Assembly: GCF_020447205.1 (NCBI RefSeq)
Contig: NZ_JAJAEL010000009.1
Span: 1-45,901 of the forward strand
DNA: 45,901 bases
Origin: Thalassolituus alkanivorans
Lineage (GTDB): Bacteria; Pseudomonadota; Gammaproteobacteria; Pseudomonadales; Oceanobacteraceae
Reading direction: 5' to 3'
Part shown: positions 34,127 to 43,081 of the stretch, one piece after another
Numbering within the stretch: the first letter of the stretch is position 1
Layout: each line of letters starts with the position of its first letter
Made by a program: the position numbers and the translations under genes
Notes under the pieces: model-generated
What the model saw: the letters and a program-made list of their open reading frames with translations, nothing else
The model's database searches: none
Told to the model about the DNA's origin: nothing

Positions 34127-35023
34127 TCAGGCCAGCCGGCGTTGCATCTCCGGCAGGCGTTGCAGGATAAACTCCTGCAACGCCTGTACGCGCGCACTGC
34201 GGCGCATATCTTTGTGATACACAAACCACATTAATGACGGCTCAGCGCTGAGTCCGAACTCTACCTGCTTCAGACCTGACATACTGTCAGCCAGACGCTG
34301 CAAAGCCCCCACCGGGCCAATGCCCATGCCTTCTTTTACCGCCGACAAAATGTCGTTAAAGCTGTTGCTCTGAAAGGCGATCTGGTCCGGATCAAGCTTT
34401 TCCAGCAATTGCCGGATGCCGGAAATCCGTTGCTTTTCTCCGGTCGGCAACGCCCACCAATGACGGTTAATGTCGGCCATTGAGTGTGGCAGGCCATGGC
34501 GTTCGATATAACTGTCCGCTGCACAGTAATGCATTTGTACCGGCAACAGCGCCCGGGCAATCAGATCCGGTTCCCGCGGCTCGGCGCCCATACGGATGGC
34601 CACATGCACATCACCACGCGCCAGGGATAACACATCGTCGGTAGCGACAATCTGCACCCGGATCTGTGGAAATTCCTGACGGAACGCATGCAGCAACGGC
34701 GTAAAAAACGGTGAAAAATCAGACACCGTGGAAATACGCAAAGTGCCGGAAGGTGAAGCATCCAGCGTCGATAATGTCCCCTGCAAACGGCGCATATCGG
34801 CCACGATCGGATGCATTTTCTCCAGCAGCAGCTGCCCGGCATCGGTCAGCCGGTAGCCGCGCTGATGGCGGATAAAGAGCTTATGTCCCAGTTGTTGCTC
34901 CAGCCGGTTAATGTGGCGCAACACCGTGCTGTGATTCATTCCCAAACGCTCTCCGGCGCGACTGAGACTGCCGGATTCGGCGACCTGATAGGCTATGCGG
35001 ATATCGTCCCAACTGGTTTCCAT
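34127..35023 (-). CDS. LysR-type transcriptional regulator
   Basis: The 298-residue product has the N-terminal winged HTH (DDIRIAYQVAESGSLSRAGERLGMNHSTVLRHINRLEQQLGHKLFIR) and a C-terminal periplasmic-binding-like effector domain from about 88. It runs divergently from the cytochrome b561/yceI pair across a 153-bp gap that holds a perfect 20-bp palindrome, so it probably controls that pair and itself. Confidence 0.92.
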   Translation of the reverse strand: METSWDDIRIAYQVAESGSLSRAGERLGMNHSTVLRHINRLEQQLGHKLFIRHQRGYRLTDAGQLLLEKMHPIVADMRRLQGTLSTLDASPSGTLRISTVSDFSPFFTPLLHAFRQEFPQIRVQIVATDDVLSLARGDVHVAIRMGAEPREPDLIARALLPVQMHYCAADSYIERHGLPHSMADINRHWWALPTGEKQRISGIRQLLEKLDPDQIAFQSNSFNDILSAVKEGMGIGPVGALQRLADSMSGLKQVEFGLSAEPSLMWFVYHKDMRRSARVQALQEFILQRLPEMQRRLA

Positions 35024-35060
35024 GATCAGTTCTCTGAAAATTGTGTGTCACTACACTCAG

Positions 35061-35080
35061 GTTGTGCATATTTGCACAAC
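35061..35080. promoter_or_regulatory. palindromic operator between lysR and cytochrome b561 gene
   Basis: GTTGTGCA-tatt-TGCACAAC is a perfect 8+8 bp inverted repeat with a 4-nt centre, containing T-N11-A spacing typical of LysR-type sites. It lies 37 nt from the lysR start and 96 nt from the cytochrome gene start, where such a regulator would bind. Confidence 0.7.
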
Positions 35081-35176
35081 AGTTGTCCGATTATGCGTGT
35101 TTTTTTGCTGAACTAAAGTCGCTATGGTGAGTTCTTATCGAGATCAATTCTCAAGGGCACTTCAGGGTCAGGTTTT

Positions 35177-35719
35177 ATGATACGCAACACCACCTCTGCT
35201 TACGGCTGGGTCAGCATTGCCTTCCACTGGCTGATGGCGCTGGCCGTTTTCGGGTTGTTTGGCCTGGGGCTGTATATGGTAGAGCTGACCTATTACGACG
35301 CCTGGTACCGCGGCTCGCTGGATCTGCACAAAAGTGCCGGCGTCATGCTGGCACTGGCGTGGCTGTTGCGTCTTATCTGGAAGTTGCGTAACCCGCAACC
35401 GCAGCCACTGGGCAATAAAGTCTGGGAACATAAAGTCGCGCATCTGACGCACATTCTGCTGTACCTGCTGATGCTGGCACTGTTCGTCAGCGGCTATCTG
35501 ATTTCCACCGCCGATGGCCGTGCCATTGAGGTGTTTGGCTTGTTTGAGCTACCCGCCACTCTGACGCACGCCAATCAGGAAGATATCGCCGGTGTCATTC
35601 ACTGGGCGCTGGCCTGGAGCATAATGATGCTGGCCGGATTGCATGCCGTAGCTGCCATCAAACACCACTGGCTGGATAAAGACAAAACACTGGTGCGGAT
35701 GCTTAAACCCGGTGCTTAA
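35177..35719 (+). CDS. cytochrome b561 family membrane protein
   Basis: The 180-residue product has four predicted membrane helices and the His pairs of the family: WVSIAFHWLMALAVFG, LDLHKSAGVMLALAW, and near the end GVIHWALAWSIMMLAGLHAVAAIKHHW. It binds two haem b and passes electrons between quinol and partners in the inner membrane. A yceI gene follows after 59 nt, a common pairing in proteobacteria. Control by the divergent LysR gene is likely. Confidence 0.92.
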   Translation: MIRNTTSAYGWVSIAFHWLMALAVFGLFGLGLYMVELTYYDAWYRGSLDLHKSAGVMLALAWLLRLIWKLRNPQPQPLGNKVWEHKVAHLTHILLYLLMLALFVSGYLISTADGRAIEVFGLFELPATLTHANQEDIAGVIHWALAWSIMMLAGLHAVAAIKHHWLDKDKTLVRMLKPGA

Positions 35720-35778
35720 GCTCCCCCGCAGAACAACTTATTAATGACAAACCGCTTTAAAAACCCAAGGAGCGAACG

Positions 35779-36354
35779 ATGAAAAAACTGATGCTTGCTG
35801 CCGGCCTGAGCGCCGCATTGCTGATGCCGTCACTGTCCCAGGCAGCGACCTATAAAATTGATACTCAGGGCGCCCACGCCTTTATCCAGTTCAAGATCCA
35901 GCATCTGGGTTACAGCTGGCTGCTGGGTCGTTTCAATACCTTTGATGGCCAGTTTGAATACGATGCCAAGGCACCGGAGAAGTCAGCCATTGAAGTAACG
36001 ATTGATACCACCAGCCTGGATTCCAATCATGCTGAACGTGACAAGCACCTGAAAGGTTCTGACTTCCTCGATGTCAGCAAATTTCCACAGTCCACATTCA
36101 AGAGCACCGGCTTTAAATCCACCGGCGCCGGCGAAGGCGTTCTGACCGGCGATTTCACTCTGCACGGCGTAACCAAGTCGATCAGTTTTCCGGTGAAAAT
36201 GATTGGTGAAGGTAAAGACCCATGGGGCGGCTACCGCGCTGGTTTTGAAGGCAAAACCACGCTGAAGCTGTCTGACTACGGTATCGATTACAACCTGGGG
36301 CCAGCCTCCACAACGGTTGAAATCGGTCTGTTTATCGAAGGTATCCGCCAGTAA
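35779..36354 (+). CDS. yceI: YceI family periplasmic protein
   Basis: 191 residues with a signal peptide (MKKLMLAAGLSAALLMPSLSQA) and the YceI lipocalin-like barrel: YKIDTQGAHAFIQFKIQHLGYSWLLGRF, DTTSLDSNHAERDKHLKGSDFLDVSKFP, GDFTLHGVTKSISFPV, and WGGYRAGFEGKTTL. The fold binds polyisoprenoids such as ubiquinone-like lipids. It is the second gene of the cytochrome b561 operon and ends before a strong terminator. The ATG has AAGGAG 8 nt upstream. Confidence 0.94.
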   Translation: MKKLMLAAGLSAALLMPSLSQAATYKIDTQGAHAFIQFKIQHLGYSWLLGRFNTFDGQFEYDAKAPEKSAIEVTIDTTSLDSNHAERDKHLKGSDFLDVSKFPQSTFKSTGFKSTGAGEGVLTGDFTLHGVTKSISFPVKMIGEGKDPWGGYRAGFEGKTTLKLSDYGIDYNLGPASTTVEIGLFIEGIRQ

Positions 36355-36388
36355 TCACTGGCACCTGAAATAAAGCAGGCGGAAAAAC

Positions 36389-36427
36389 AACAGGCAGAAA
36401 GCGTTATCCGCTTTCTGCCTGTTTTGT
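36389..36427. terminator. Rho-independent terminator after yceI
   Basis: AACAGGCAGAAAGC (36389-36402) pairs perfectly with GCTTTCTGCCTGTT (36410-36423) across a 7-nt loop, followed by TTGTTT. It lies 35 nt past the yceI stop and may also serve the convergent small gene. Confidence 0.9.
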
Positions 36428-36445
36428 TTCAGGCGTCCCCTGTTT

Positions 36446-36721
36446 TCAGGCGTCTGTTGGGCGACGACGCTTAAAGATTCCCGGCAAATTGATGACCTGC
36501 ACAAAACGGAATACCAACACGGCGTGGATCAGTGCAACAATGCTGCCTACCGCATACTGCCCCGTTCCCATCATTTCCCACACCATCATCGGCAGCACCA
36601 GAATCGGAAACCAGGCCAGATAGCGATAGAACACTTTTTCAAAACGCGAACCGGCATCATTGGCCACCGGAGCATCTGTTTTTACCTTCGCATTGCTGCT
36701 CTTGTTGTTATTTTTGGACAT
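36446..36721 (-). CDS. small membrane protein, about 91 residues
   Basis: I prefer the ATG at 36721 (MSKNNNKSS) because a longer frame to 36769 has a less protein-like extension. A Lys/Asn/Ser-rich soluble head is followed by two hydrophobic segments (FYRYLAWFPILVLPMMVWEMM and GSIVALIHAVLVFRFVQVI) and a basic tail (KRRRP). No family is recognised. It is convergent with yceI and alone. Confidence 0.6.
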   Translation of the reverse strand: MSKNNNKSSNAKVKTDAPVANDAGSRFEKVFYRYLAWFPILVLPMMVWEMMGTGQYAVGSIVALIHAVLVFRFVQVINLPGIFKRRRPTDA

Positions 36722-36883
36722 ACCCTGCACCTGTTTCAGCTGAACCTTCAGGGGAGCATATTTCAGCACTCCGGACTATTAGCCCATGGTCGGAATGTCA
36801 CCACACCAAAGCCACACATTCAGCAGCAGAAAAACCGTAAACTGCTAGGCTTAACAAAGTGTTAGCGAATAGCCGGAGTTACT

Positions 36884-37837
36884 GTGCGGGGTTGGATTTT
36901 AAGGTTGCTGCTCTGCCTGCCATTGGTAGCTACCAGTGGCTGTGACTCGCCGGGATCGCTGCTGCGTGTAGGCACCAACGTCTGGCCCGGCTATGAGCCA
37001 CTTTATCTGGCACGGGAGCAGGGTCTCTACAGTCATCACATCAAACTGGTGGAGCTGCCTTCAGCATCGGATGTTATCGATGCCCTGCGCCTCGGTCATC
37101 TGGAAGGCGGCGCACTGACACTGGATGAAGTGCTGGCACTGGTACAGGAGGGGCAGGATCTGGTCGTGGTGCTGGTGTTTAATATTTCTGCCGGTGCCGA
37201 CATGCTGATGGTTCGTCCTGATATTCACACCCTGAGCGATCTGCGTGGCAAAACCATCGCGCTGGAAACCACTGCCGTGGGGGCACTGATGCTGAAAAGT
37301 GCCATGGATTTTGCTGAACTGCCGGACAATTCACTGCGTATCCGCCATATGAACCTGAGTGACCAGCTGAAGGCTTATCAGAACGGCAGCATCGATGCCA
37401 TGATCACCTACGAACCCTTCAGCAGCGAACTGGCCCGCGCCGGAGCCCGGGTATTATTCGACAGCAGTGCAATCAAGGGTCAGATCGTCGATGTGCTGGC
37501 AATTCGCCGGGAGGTGATGGAACAGCAAACACAGCATATACAGGAGCTGATTGATGGCTATCTGCAGGCCCGCCAGCTGATACAAACCTCTCCACAGACT
37601 TCATTTGCCATTATGAACCAGCGTCTGCGTTTGCCGGACGAGCAGATCAGCGCCATGTTTGATGGGCTGGAATTACCGGACACAGAAGAAAACCGGCGCC
37701 TGCTCAGCGGCGACCCCTCTCCTTTAAGCCGCAATGCGGACGGCCTTGCTCAGCTGATGGTGAAACAGAAACTGATGCCAGCCCCGCCGCAGCTTAAGCA
37801 GTTTACCGATCCCCGTTTTCTGCCGGTGTCACCATGA
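36884..37837 (+). CDS. NMT1/SsuA-type substrate-binding lipoprotein
   Basis: The GTG at 36884 has GGAG 6 nt upstream. The 317-residue product has a signal with a lipobox-like SGC at 18-20. Asp at +2 predicts retention at the inner membrane. The mature part matches NMT1-type periplasmic binding proteins (LRVGTNVWPGYEPLYLAREQGLY, DVIDALRLGHLEGGALTLDEVL, LSDLRGKTIALE, GSIDAMITYEP), which bind nitrate, sulphonates or pyrimidines. No permease follows. Instead its stop overlaps the start of a transmembrane GGDEF-EAL gene by 4 nt, which suggests it senses a ligand for that enzyme. Confidence 0.88.
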   Translation: MRGWILRLLLCLPLVATSGCDSPGSLLRVGTNVWPGYEPLYLAREQGLYSHHIKLVELPSASDVIDALRLGHLEGGALTLDEVLALVQEGQDLVVVLVFNISAGADMLMVRPDIHTLSDLRGKTIALETTAVGALMLKSAMDFAELPDNSLRIRHMNLSDQLKAYQNGSIDAMITYEPFSSELARAGARVLFDSSAIKGQIVDVLAIRREVMEQQTQHIQELIDGYLQARQLIQTSPQTSFAIMNQRLRLPDEQISAMFDGLELPDTEENRRLLSGDPSPLSRNADGLAQLMVKQKLMPAPPQLKQFTDPRFLPVSP

Positions 37838-40308
37838 CAGAGAGCCGCAAGCCACATCATAAGCGTCGCCGGAAATACGGCTCTCTGCGCAAAATTCTGC
37901 TCAGCTGGTCAGCCCTGGCACTGGGCGTTGCGGCCTTATTGCTCAGCTATTTCCTCTATCAGGCATTAACCCAACAGTTCAGCAGTACCTGGTCAAACAA
38001 GCTGGAAGCCGAATTGGGCGGACTGCGTTTAACCCTGCAGCACCAACTGGCGGATGGAGAATGGACGCTCGGCGATCAGACCCTCAGCCGGATGGCAACC
38101 CGGCCACACGTCAGCCATCTGTTGCTGCTGGTCGATGGTCAGGTTCTGCTATCAACCCGCAGGGCAGACATTCGCCGGCCTCTGGAAGTTGATCTGGCCA
38201 GCAGGCATTTATCTCTGGACCGGCAACAGTTTCAGTTTTTTCAGGATGGCGGACATTTCTATGGCCTGCAGCCTATTCAGTTCCGCACCCTCGAGCTGCG
38301 GGGAGAGCAGCAGGGTTGGCTGTTTGCTCATTACGACGCCAGCGACCAGCGCCAGCAGATGCTGCAAAGCACCGGGCTGCGTATTGCTCTGCTGATCCTG
38401 CTGCTGGTGCTTTATACACTGGGTCTGCAGCGCATCGTGCAGCGTCAGGTACTGCGCCCACTGTACCGGCTGGTGCAGTTCACCCGTACCCTGCAGGCCG
38501 GACAGCTGGGCCAGACCATTCATTCCGGCTCATCATCCGAATTTGCTCATCTGGAAGGCGCGTTCAACAATCTCAGCCTGCACCTGCAACACTCCATGCA
38601 GCAGATCCGTGAGCAGCATATGCGTGATCAGGCCTTTACCCGGGCCTTCCCGGATGTGGCTTTTCTGCTCGATAACGACGGCATTATCCGTGGCCGCTAT
38701 GGCAGCCTCGAAAGTCAGCTGCCAGCTCTGCATGCCGACCTTACCGGAAAGCCTTTCACCTGCTGGTTACAGCCACAGGTAGCAGAGCGCGTTACCGAGA
38801 GCCGCGATCAGGCACTGATATCGCAAGATATAGAAATAACCGAGTTCCGCCACGAAGACTTTTATATCGAGTCGCGCATGACGCCACTACTGAGTCAGAG
38901 TGAAGAAGGGCAACCACTGGTCAACGGTCTGCTGTGGTTAATCCGTGACATCTCGGAGGTTAAACGCAAGCAGCAGCAGATTGAGTATCAGGCCAATTTC
39001 GATTCCCTCACCCGCCTCGCCAACCGCCGCTTTGCCCTGCTGCATATTGAGAAAAAAATGGCCCATGCCCGCCGGGTGGGCAAATTCGGCACGGTGCTTT
39101 TTATCGACCTTGATCATTTCAAGAACATCAACGACTCGCTGGGCCACCCGGTTGGCGACAAATTATTGGTGAAAATGGGTGAGCGTCTGAATCAACTGGT
39201 ACGCGATGAAGACCTGACCGCGCGTCTGGGCGGCGATGAATTCCTGGTGCTGCTTGATGAACTGGCTGACACACCGGAAGCCGCCGCACAGTATGGCAGC
39301 GATTGTGCCGAACGGCTGCTGGCGGCGATCCGCCAACCGTTCAATATCGATATTCATTGTTTCCATCTGTCGGCCAGTATCGGTATTGCCGTATTTCCTG
39401 CGGATCAGGATGAAGCAACCGATCTGGTCCGCCAGTCCGATACCGCGATGTACCATGCCAAGGCGCAGGGGCGCAGCGGCATCAGTATCTACACCCAGAA
39501 TATGCAGCAGGAAACGCAGGATAAGCTGAATCTGTATAACGACCTGCATCAGGCCATCCAGCAGCAGGCGTTTACCCTGGTATTCCAGCCACAACTCAAC
39601 GACCACGGTGAAATTACCGGAGCCGAAGTTCTGTGCCGCTGGAATAACCGCGGCACGCCGGTCAGCCCCGATGTGTTTATCCGTGCCGCCGAAGAAACCC
39701 GCCTGATTCTGCCGCTGGGGCAGTGGATTCTGACGGAAAGCTGCCGTGTTCTGAAACGCTGGCGACAGGAAAACCGGTTACCCGACAGCTTTCGCCGCCT
39801 CGCGGTGAATATCAGCCCGGCGCAATTTATGGACGAGAACTTCGAGCATTACGTTACTGCTCAGGTCAACAGCCACTCTCTCTGCTCAGCACAACTGGAG
39901 CTGGAAATTACCGAGAGTATTTTCCTCGGCGATAAAGAGATTATCCGCAGTAAAATGGAGCGCCTGAGCAGCCTGGGCTTTACCTTTGCGCTGGACGATT
40001 TCGGCACCGGTTATTCATCCCTCAGCTACCTGCAGCACCTGCCGCTGCACAAACTGAAAATCGACCGCTCATTTGTTATGGATATCGAGGACAGTCAGCG
40101 CCCTGCCCGGATTGTCGACTCCATCATCCAGATGGGACAAAACCTCGGCATGGAGATCATTGCGGAAGGGGTCGAGCATGAGGCCCAGCGCGAATATCTG
40201 CAGAACCGGGGCTGCTGTGAATATCAGGGCTATCTGTTCAGCCGGCCACTGGCGGAAGATGAGTTCATTGAGTTTGTGCGGCACAATAGGGCATCTTCCG
40301 GTCATTAA
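37834..40308 (+). CDS. transmembrane GGDEF-EAL c-di-GMP enzyme
   Basis: The 824-residue product has a basic N-terminus, a membrane helix at about 24-46, a periplasmic part of about 130 residues, a second helix near 180-200, a HAMP-like linker, a PAS-like part (about 260-380), a GGDEF domain with intact GGDEF at 466-470 and the RxxD inhibitory site five residues before it (RDED), then an EAL domain with EVL at 598-600 (GAEVLCRW), ELEITES, DDFGTGYSSLSYL, LKIDRSFV and AEGVEH. Both cyclase and phosphodiesterase activities are possible. It overlaps the binding lipoprotein gene by ATGA, so the two are translated together. Confidence 0.92.
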   Translation: MTESRKPHHKRRRKYGSLRKILLSWSALALGVAALLLSYFLYQALTQQFSSTWSNKLEAELGGLRLTLQHQLADGEWTLGDQTLSRMATRPHVSHLLLLVDGQVLLSTRRADIRRPLEVDLASRHLSLDRQQFQFFQDGGHFYGLQPIQFRTLELRGEQQGWLFAHYDASDQRQQMLQSTGLRIALLILLLVLYTLGLQRIVQRQVLRPLYRLVQFTRTLQAGQLGQTIHSGSSSEFAHLEGAFNNLSLHLQHSMQQIREQHMRDQAFTRAFPDVAFLLDNDGIIRGRYGSLESQLPALHADLTGKPFTCWLQPQVAERVTESRDQALISQDIEITEFRHEDFYIESRMTPLLSQSEEGQPLVNGLLWLIRDISEVKRKQQQIEYQANFDSLTRLANRRFALLHIEKKMAHARRVGKFGTVLFIDLDHFKNINDSLGHPVGDKLLVKMGERLNQLVRDEDLTARLGGDEFLVLLDELADTPEAAAQYGSDCAERLLAAIRQPFNIDIHCFHLSASIGIAVFPADQDEATDLVRQSDTAMYHAKAQGRSGISIYTQNMQQETQDKLNLYNDLHQAIQQQAFTLVFQPQLNDHGEITGAEVLCRWNNRGTPVSPDVFIRAAEETRLILPLGQWILTESCRVLKRWRQENRLPDSFRRLAVNISPAQFMDENFEHYVTAQVNSHSLCSAQLELEITESIFLGDKEIIRSKMERLSSLGFTFALDDFGTGYSSLSYLQHLPLHKLKIDRSFVMDIEDSQRPARIVDSIIQMGQNLGMEIIAEGVEHEAQREYLQNRGCCEYQGYLFSRPLAEDEFIEFVRHNRASSGH

Positions 40309-40317
40309 CTGAACGCT

Positions 40318-41232
40318 GTGCTGCCACTGGTATACCACCCCAACTACTCCTGCCCCTTTCCCGAACAGCACCGTTTTGTGATGTCGAAGTTTGTGCGCCT
40401 GCACGATTATTGCCGGCAACAGGGACTGATTGGCCGCAATAACCTGTTCCGCCCTGAAGCTGCAACACTCAGCGACCTCAGCATCGCCCATGCTCCGGAG
40501 TATCTGGCCATGCTCTGTGATCAGTCACTGGACCCGAAAGCCTGGCGCCGTATCGGCCTGCCCTGGAGCCAGGGCTTAATCGACCGCACCCTGACCGCGC
40601 CCAACGGCACCCTGCTGACCGCCCGGCTGGCGCTGCAGCACGGCATGGCCTGTCATCTGGCTGGCGGGACACACCATGCCCACCGCGATTTTGGCTCCGG
40701 TTTCTGTCTGCTCAATGATCTGGCCTACAGTGCTCTGACGCTGCTGGCACAGGGTGAAGTCAGCAAGGTACTGATCTTCGATCTGGATGTGCATCAGGGT
40801 GATGGCAGCGCCGCCATACTGGCCAGTGAACCACGGGCCTTTACCTGCTCGATTCACTGCGAGAAAAACTTTCCGTTCCGCAAATCCGCCAGTGATCTGG
40901 ACATCGGTCTGGATCAGCATCTGAGCGATCAGCCCTATCTGGAAGTGGTGGAAAACACCCTGCTGCGGTTACTGGACGAGCAGCAGCCTGACCTGGTGCT
41001 GTACGATGCCGGCGCCGATGTCTGGCAGGGCGACGAGCTGGGTCATCTGGATATCAGCTGGGCCGGCGTACAACAGCGCGATGAGCTGGTACTCAGCCAT
41101 TGCCTGCGCCGCCATATTCCGGTGGCGACCGTGATTGGCGGAGGCTATGACCGCGACCATGAACGCCTCGCCCGCCGCCACGCCATCGTGGCCGAAACGG
41201 CCGCTCACCTCTATCCGCAGTATCTGGGCTGA
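40318..41232 (+). CDS. histone deacetylase superfamily amidohydrolase
   Basis: The 304-residue product starts at GTG 40318, 9 nt after the GGDEF-EAL gene. Visible motifs: GGTHHAHRDFGSGFCLLNDLAYSA (His-His active-site pair), FDLDVHQGDGSAAI (zinc Asp and His), DAGADVWQGDELG (second zinc Asp) and GGGYDRD (in place of the class I GGGGY loop). Bacterial members of this fold hydrolyse acetylated polyamines, acetoin-related or lysine groups; the substrate cannot be read here. Class IV-like spacing is my impression. It probably belongs to the operon before it. Confidence 0.9.
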   Translation: MLPLVYHPNYSCPFPEQHRFVMSKFVRLHDYCRQQGLIGRNNLFRPEAATLSDLSIAHAPEYLAMLCDQSLDPKAWRRIGLPWSQGLIDRTLTAPNGTLLTARLALQHGMACHLAGGTHHAHRDFGSGFCLLNDLAYSALTLLAQGEVSKVLIFDLDVHQGDGSAAILASEPRAFTCSIHCEKNFPFRKSASDLDIGLDQHLSDQPYLEVVENTLLRLLDEQQPDLVLYDAGADVWQGDELGHLDISWAGVQQRDELVLSHCLRRHIPVATVIGGGYDRDHERLARRHAIVAETAAHLYPQYLG

Positions 41233-41351
41233 ATGGCACCCGCCTTGCTAACTCCCTGCTGACCATCCTCTGCCGGTGTCTGAAGCCGGAAAACGCACCC
41301 AGGCAGAGCATTTATGCGCTCGGGCGCCTTAATCAGAAGCAGGAGTTATTT

Positions 41352-41792
41352 ATGGATAAAGTCACCATGACGGAAACCATCATCGCCGCCAAACTCAGCA
41401 AGGGTCTGAGCTGGGAGCAGATGGGCAAAGATCTGGGCATGTCGCCGGTCTGGCTGACCTCAGCCTGTTTGGGTATGAACAGTGCGCCTGCCGATAAAGC
41501 CGCCGCGATCAGCGACTACCTGGGACTGGGCAGCGAAATCAGCAATGCCCTCGCAGCTTATCCCACCAAAATCTGGGATCAGGCCGTTCCCACCGATCCG
41601 CTGATTTACCGGCTGTACGAAATTGTCGGCGTCTACGGCGAGACACTGAAAGAGGTGATTCAGGAAAAATTCGGCGACGGCATTATGAGCGCCATCGATT
41701 TCTCTATGGAAGTCGACAAAATCGAAGATCCGAAAGGCGACCGCGTTCTGCTGACCCTGAATGGTAAATTCCTGCCGTATAAAAGCTGGTAA
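41352..41792 (+). CDS. cynS: cyanase (cyanate hydratase)
   Basis: 146 residues, usual length 150-156, with an AGGAG 8 nt before the ATG. The N-terminal helical domain (KLSKGLSWEQMGKDLGMSPVWLTSACLGMNSAP) and the C-terminal catalytic part are both present. The Arg and Glu of IYRLYEIVGVYG and the Ser of GDGIMSAIDF are the three catalytic residues. It converts cyanate and bicarbonate to ammonia and CO2 as a decamer, serving detoxification or nitrogen supply. No cynT, cynX or cynR lies beside it. Confidence 0.95.
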   Translation: MDKVTMTETIIAAKLSKGLSWEQMGKDLGMSPVWLTSACLGMNSAPADKAAAISDYLGLGSEISNALAAYPTKIWDQAVPTDPLIYRLYEIVGVYGETLKEVIQEKFGDGIMSAIDFSMEVDKIEDPKGDRVLLTLNGKFLPYKSW

Positions 41793-41917
41793 GCCGACCG
41801 CCATAGTGCGCGCTGGCTGCTCCGGCGCGTAAACAACAGGCAAAGCATCCTGATCTGCATTTACAGAACCATCGTGCAACATTAGGCTCTGTACAAAATA
41901 ATGATAAGGACAATGCT

Positions 41918-43081
41918 TTGCGCCATTTACTCGCCTTCTCCCTGATGCTGTTGCTGGCCGCCTGCGGTGGCGACGGCAACTCCGGCCACAGCTCTGCTCC
42001 CGACAACAACAATCCCGGCGGCGACGGCGGTGATCCGGGCGACGGCGGTGATCCGGGCGACGGTGGTGATCCCGGTGACGGTGGTGATCCGGGCGACGGT
42101 GGTGATCCCGGTGACGGTGGTGATCCGGGCGATGGTGGTGATCCGGGCGATGGTGGTGATCCTGGTGACGGTGGAGATCCGACCGATCCCGATTGCGGTT
42201 ATCAGCCGCCAGCAGAGGTTAATCCGACTCAGACACTGGGCAACACTGCAGCAGCGGCTACCTATGACCTGTCCGCCTACAGCGAACGTACCGAGCTGAA
42301 TACCGACCTGACCGGCACCTGGGTGATGGTCAGTGACTATGTACGCACGCAGATACCACGCATCCCTACCGAGCAGGAAACCAGGCATATCCGCCGCAAA
42401 AGTGTCTTTGTAATCCGCGACAATGCCGGCACTCTGGAAGTTGCCAACTGCGCCGCAGGCAGCAGCACGTTCCAAACCCTGCCCGATACAACGGCCGCCT
42501 TCTCTTTACCTCTGTACAGCAACTCTAACAACAATGAGTCGCAATTTTTTACGCTGACCAGTAACAGCAAAATGGCAGGACAAGCTTTAGCGGGTTACAC
42601 AACCGGTTTTGGCGAGACCCGTTTCAGCGGTCAGAGTACTGCGGCCATTAAAATATCAGACAGCACCGCCCCCCTTGGCCAGCACTCCCTCACCATCCAA
42701 TACAATGGCGTCAACATTGATGAGCCGAATCAGCCGGTGTACTGCCTGGTACAGACGCTGGAGCTGAGCGGAACACAGGAATGCGGCGGGGCACCGGCAG
42801 CCAGCGAACTGATTCAGCAACTTCAAACCCGAAGCAGCAGCGGCCTTGGCCTGCTTTTTCTGACAGAGCAGAACGGTAACCTGAAAAGTGCACTGGCACG
42901 GGATAGCGGTTGTGTAAGATCGGTATCCCAGCCCGAAGCTCTCAGCAACCTGACAGCAACCGCCGATAATCTTCAGCTGGTTCTTAGTGCGGATATGGGC
43001 TCAGCCTCAGCTATTGACTGTGGATTTAACCGTTTTCCGGCCGCCACCGGCAGCTACAGTACAAATCTGACCCTGCCCTAA
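41918..43081 (+). CDS. lipoprotein with Gly-Asp-Pro tandem repeats, function unknown
   Basis: A 387-residue product starting at TTG 41918, with AAGGA 7 nt upstream; no in-frame ATG precedes the signal. The lipoprotein signal (LMLLLAAC) has Gly at +2. Residues 36-89 are nine GGDPGD-type hexapeptides, very acidic and flexible, probably a spacer that holds the folded part off the membrane. The rest (100-387) is beta-rich with several Cys and no recognised domain. Its stop overlaps the stop of the convergent LysR gene by 3 nt. Confidence 0.75.
   Translation: MRHLLAFSLMLLLAACGGDGNSGHSSAPDNNNPGGDGGDPGDGGDPGDGGDPGDGGDPGDGGDPGDGGDPGDGGDPGDGGDPGDGGDPTDPDCGYQPPAEVNPTQTLGNTAAAATYDLSAYSERTELNTDLTGTWVMVSDYVRTQIPRIPTEQETRHIRRKSVFVIRDNAGTLEVANCAAGSSTFQTLPDTTAAFSLPLYSNSNNNESQFFTLTSNSKMAGQALAGYTTGFGETRFSGQSTAAIKISDSTAPLGQHSLTIQYNGVNIDEPNQPVYCLVQTLELSGTQECGGAPAASELIQQLQTRSSSGLGLLFLTEQNGNLKSALARDSGCVRSVSQPEALSNLTATADNLQLVLSADMGSASAIDCGFNRFPAATGSYSTNLTLP
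42025..42186 (+). repeat. nine tandem 18-bp repeats coding for GGDPGD
   Basis: Nine in-phase 18-bp units based on CGGTGGTGATCCGGGCGA. Eight encode GGDPGD-type units and the last ends in PTD. Units differ mainly in third positions, so the array is prone to length change by slippage or recombination without frame loss. Confidence 0.95.

Noticed and set aside
41927-42475. Long minus-strand frame opposite the GGDPGD repeats.
   Set aside because: It is a repeat-driven shadow (Ile/Thr/Val repeats) with no start signals, and the + strand lipoprotein has a clear signal peptide.
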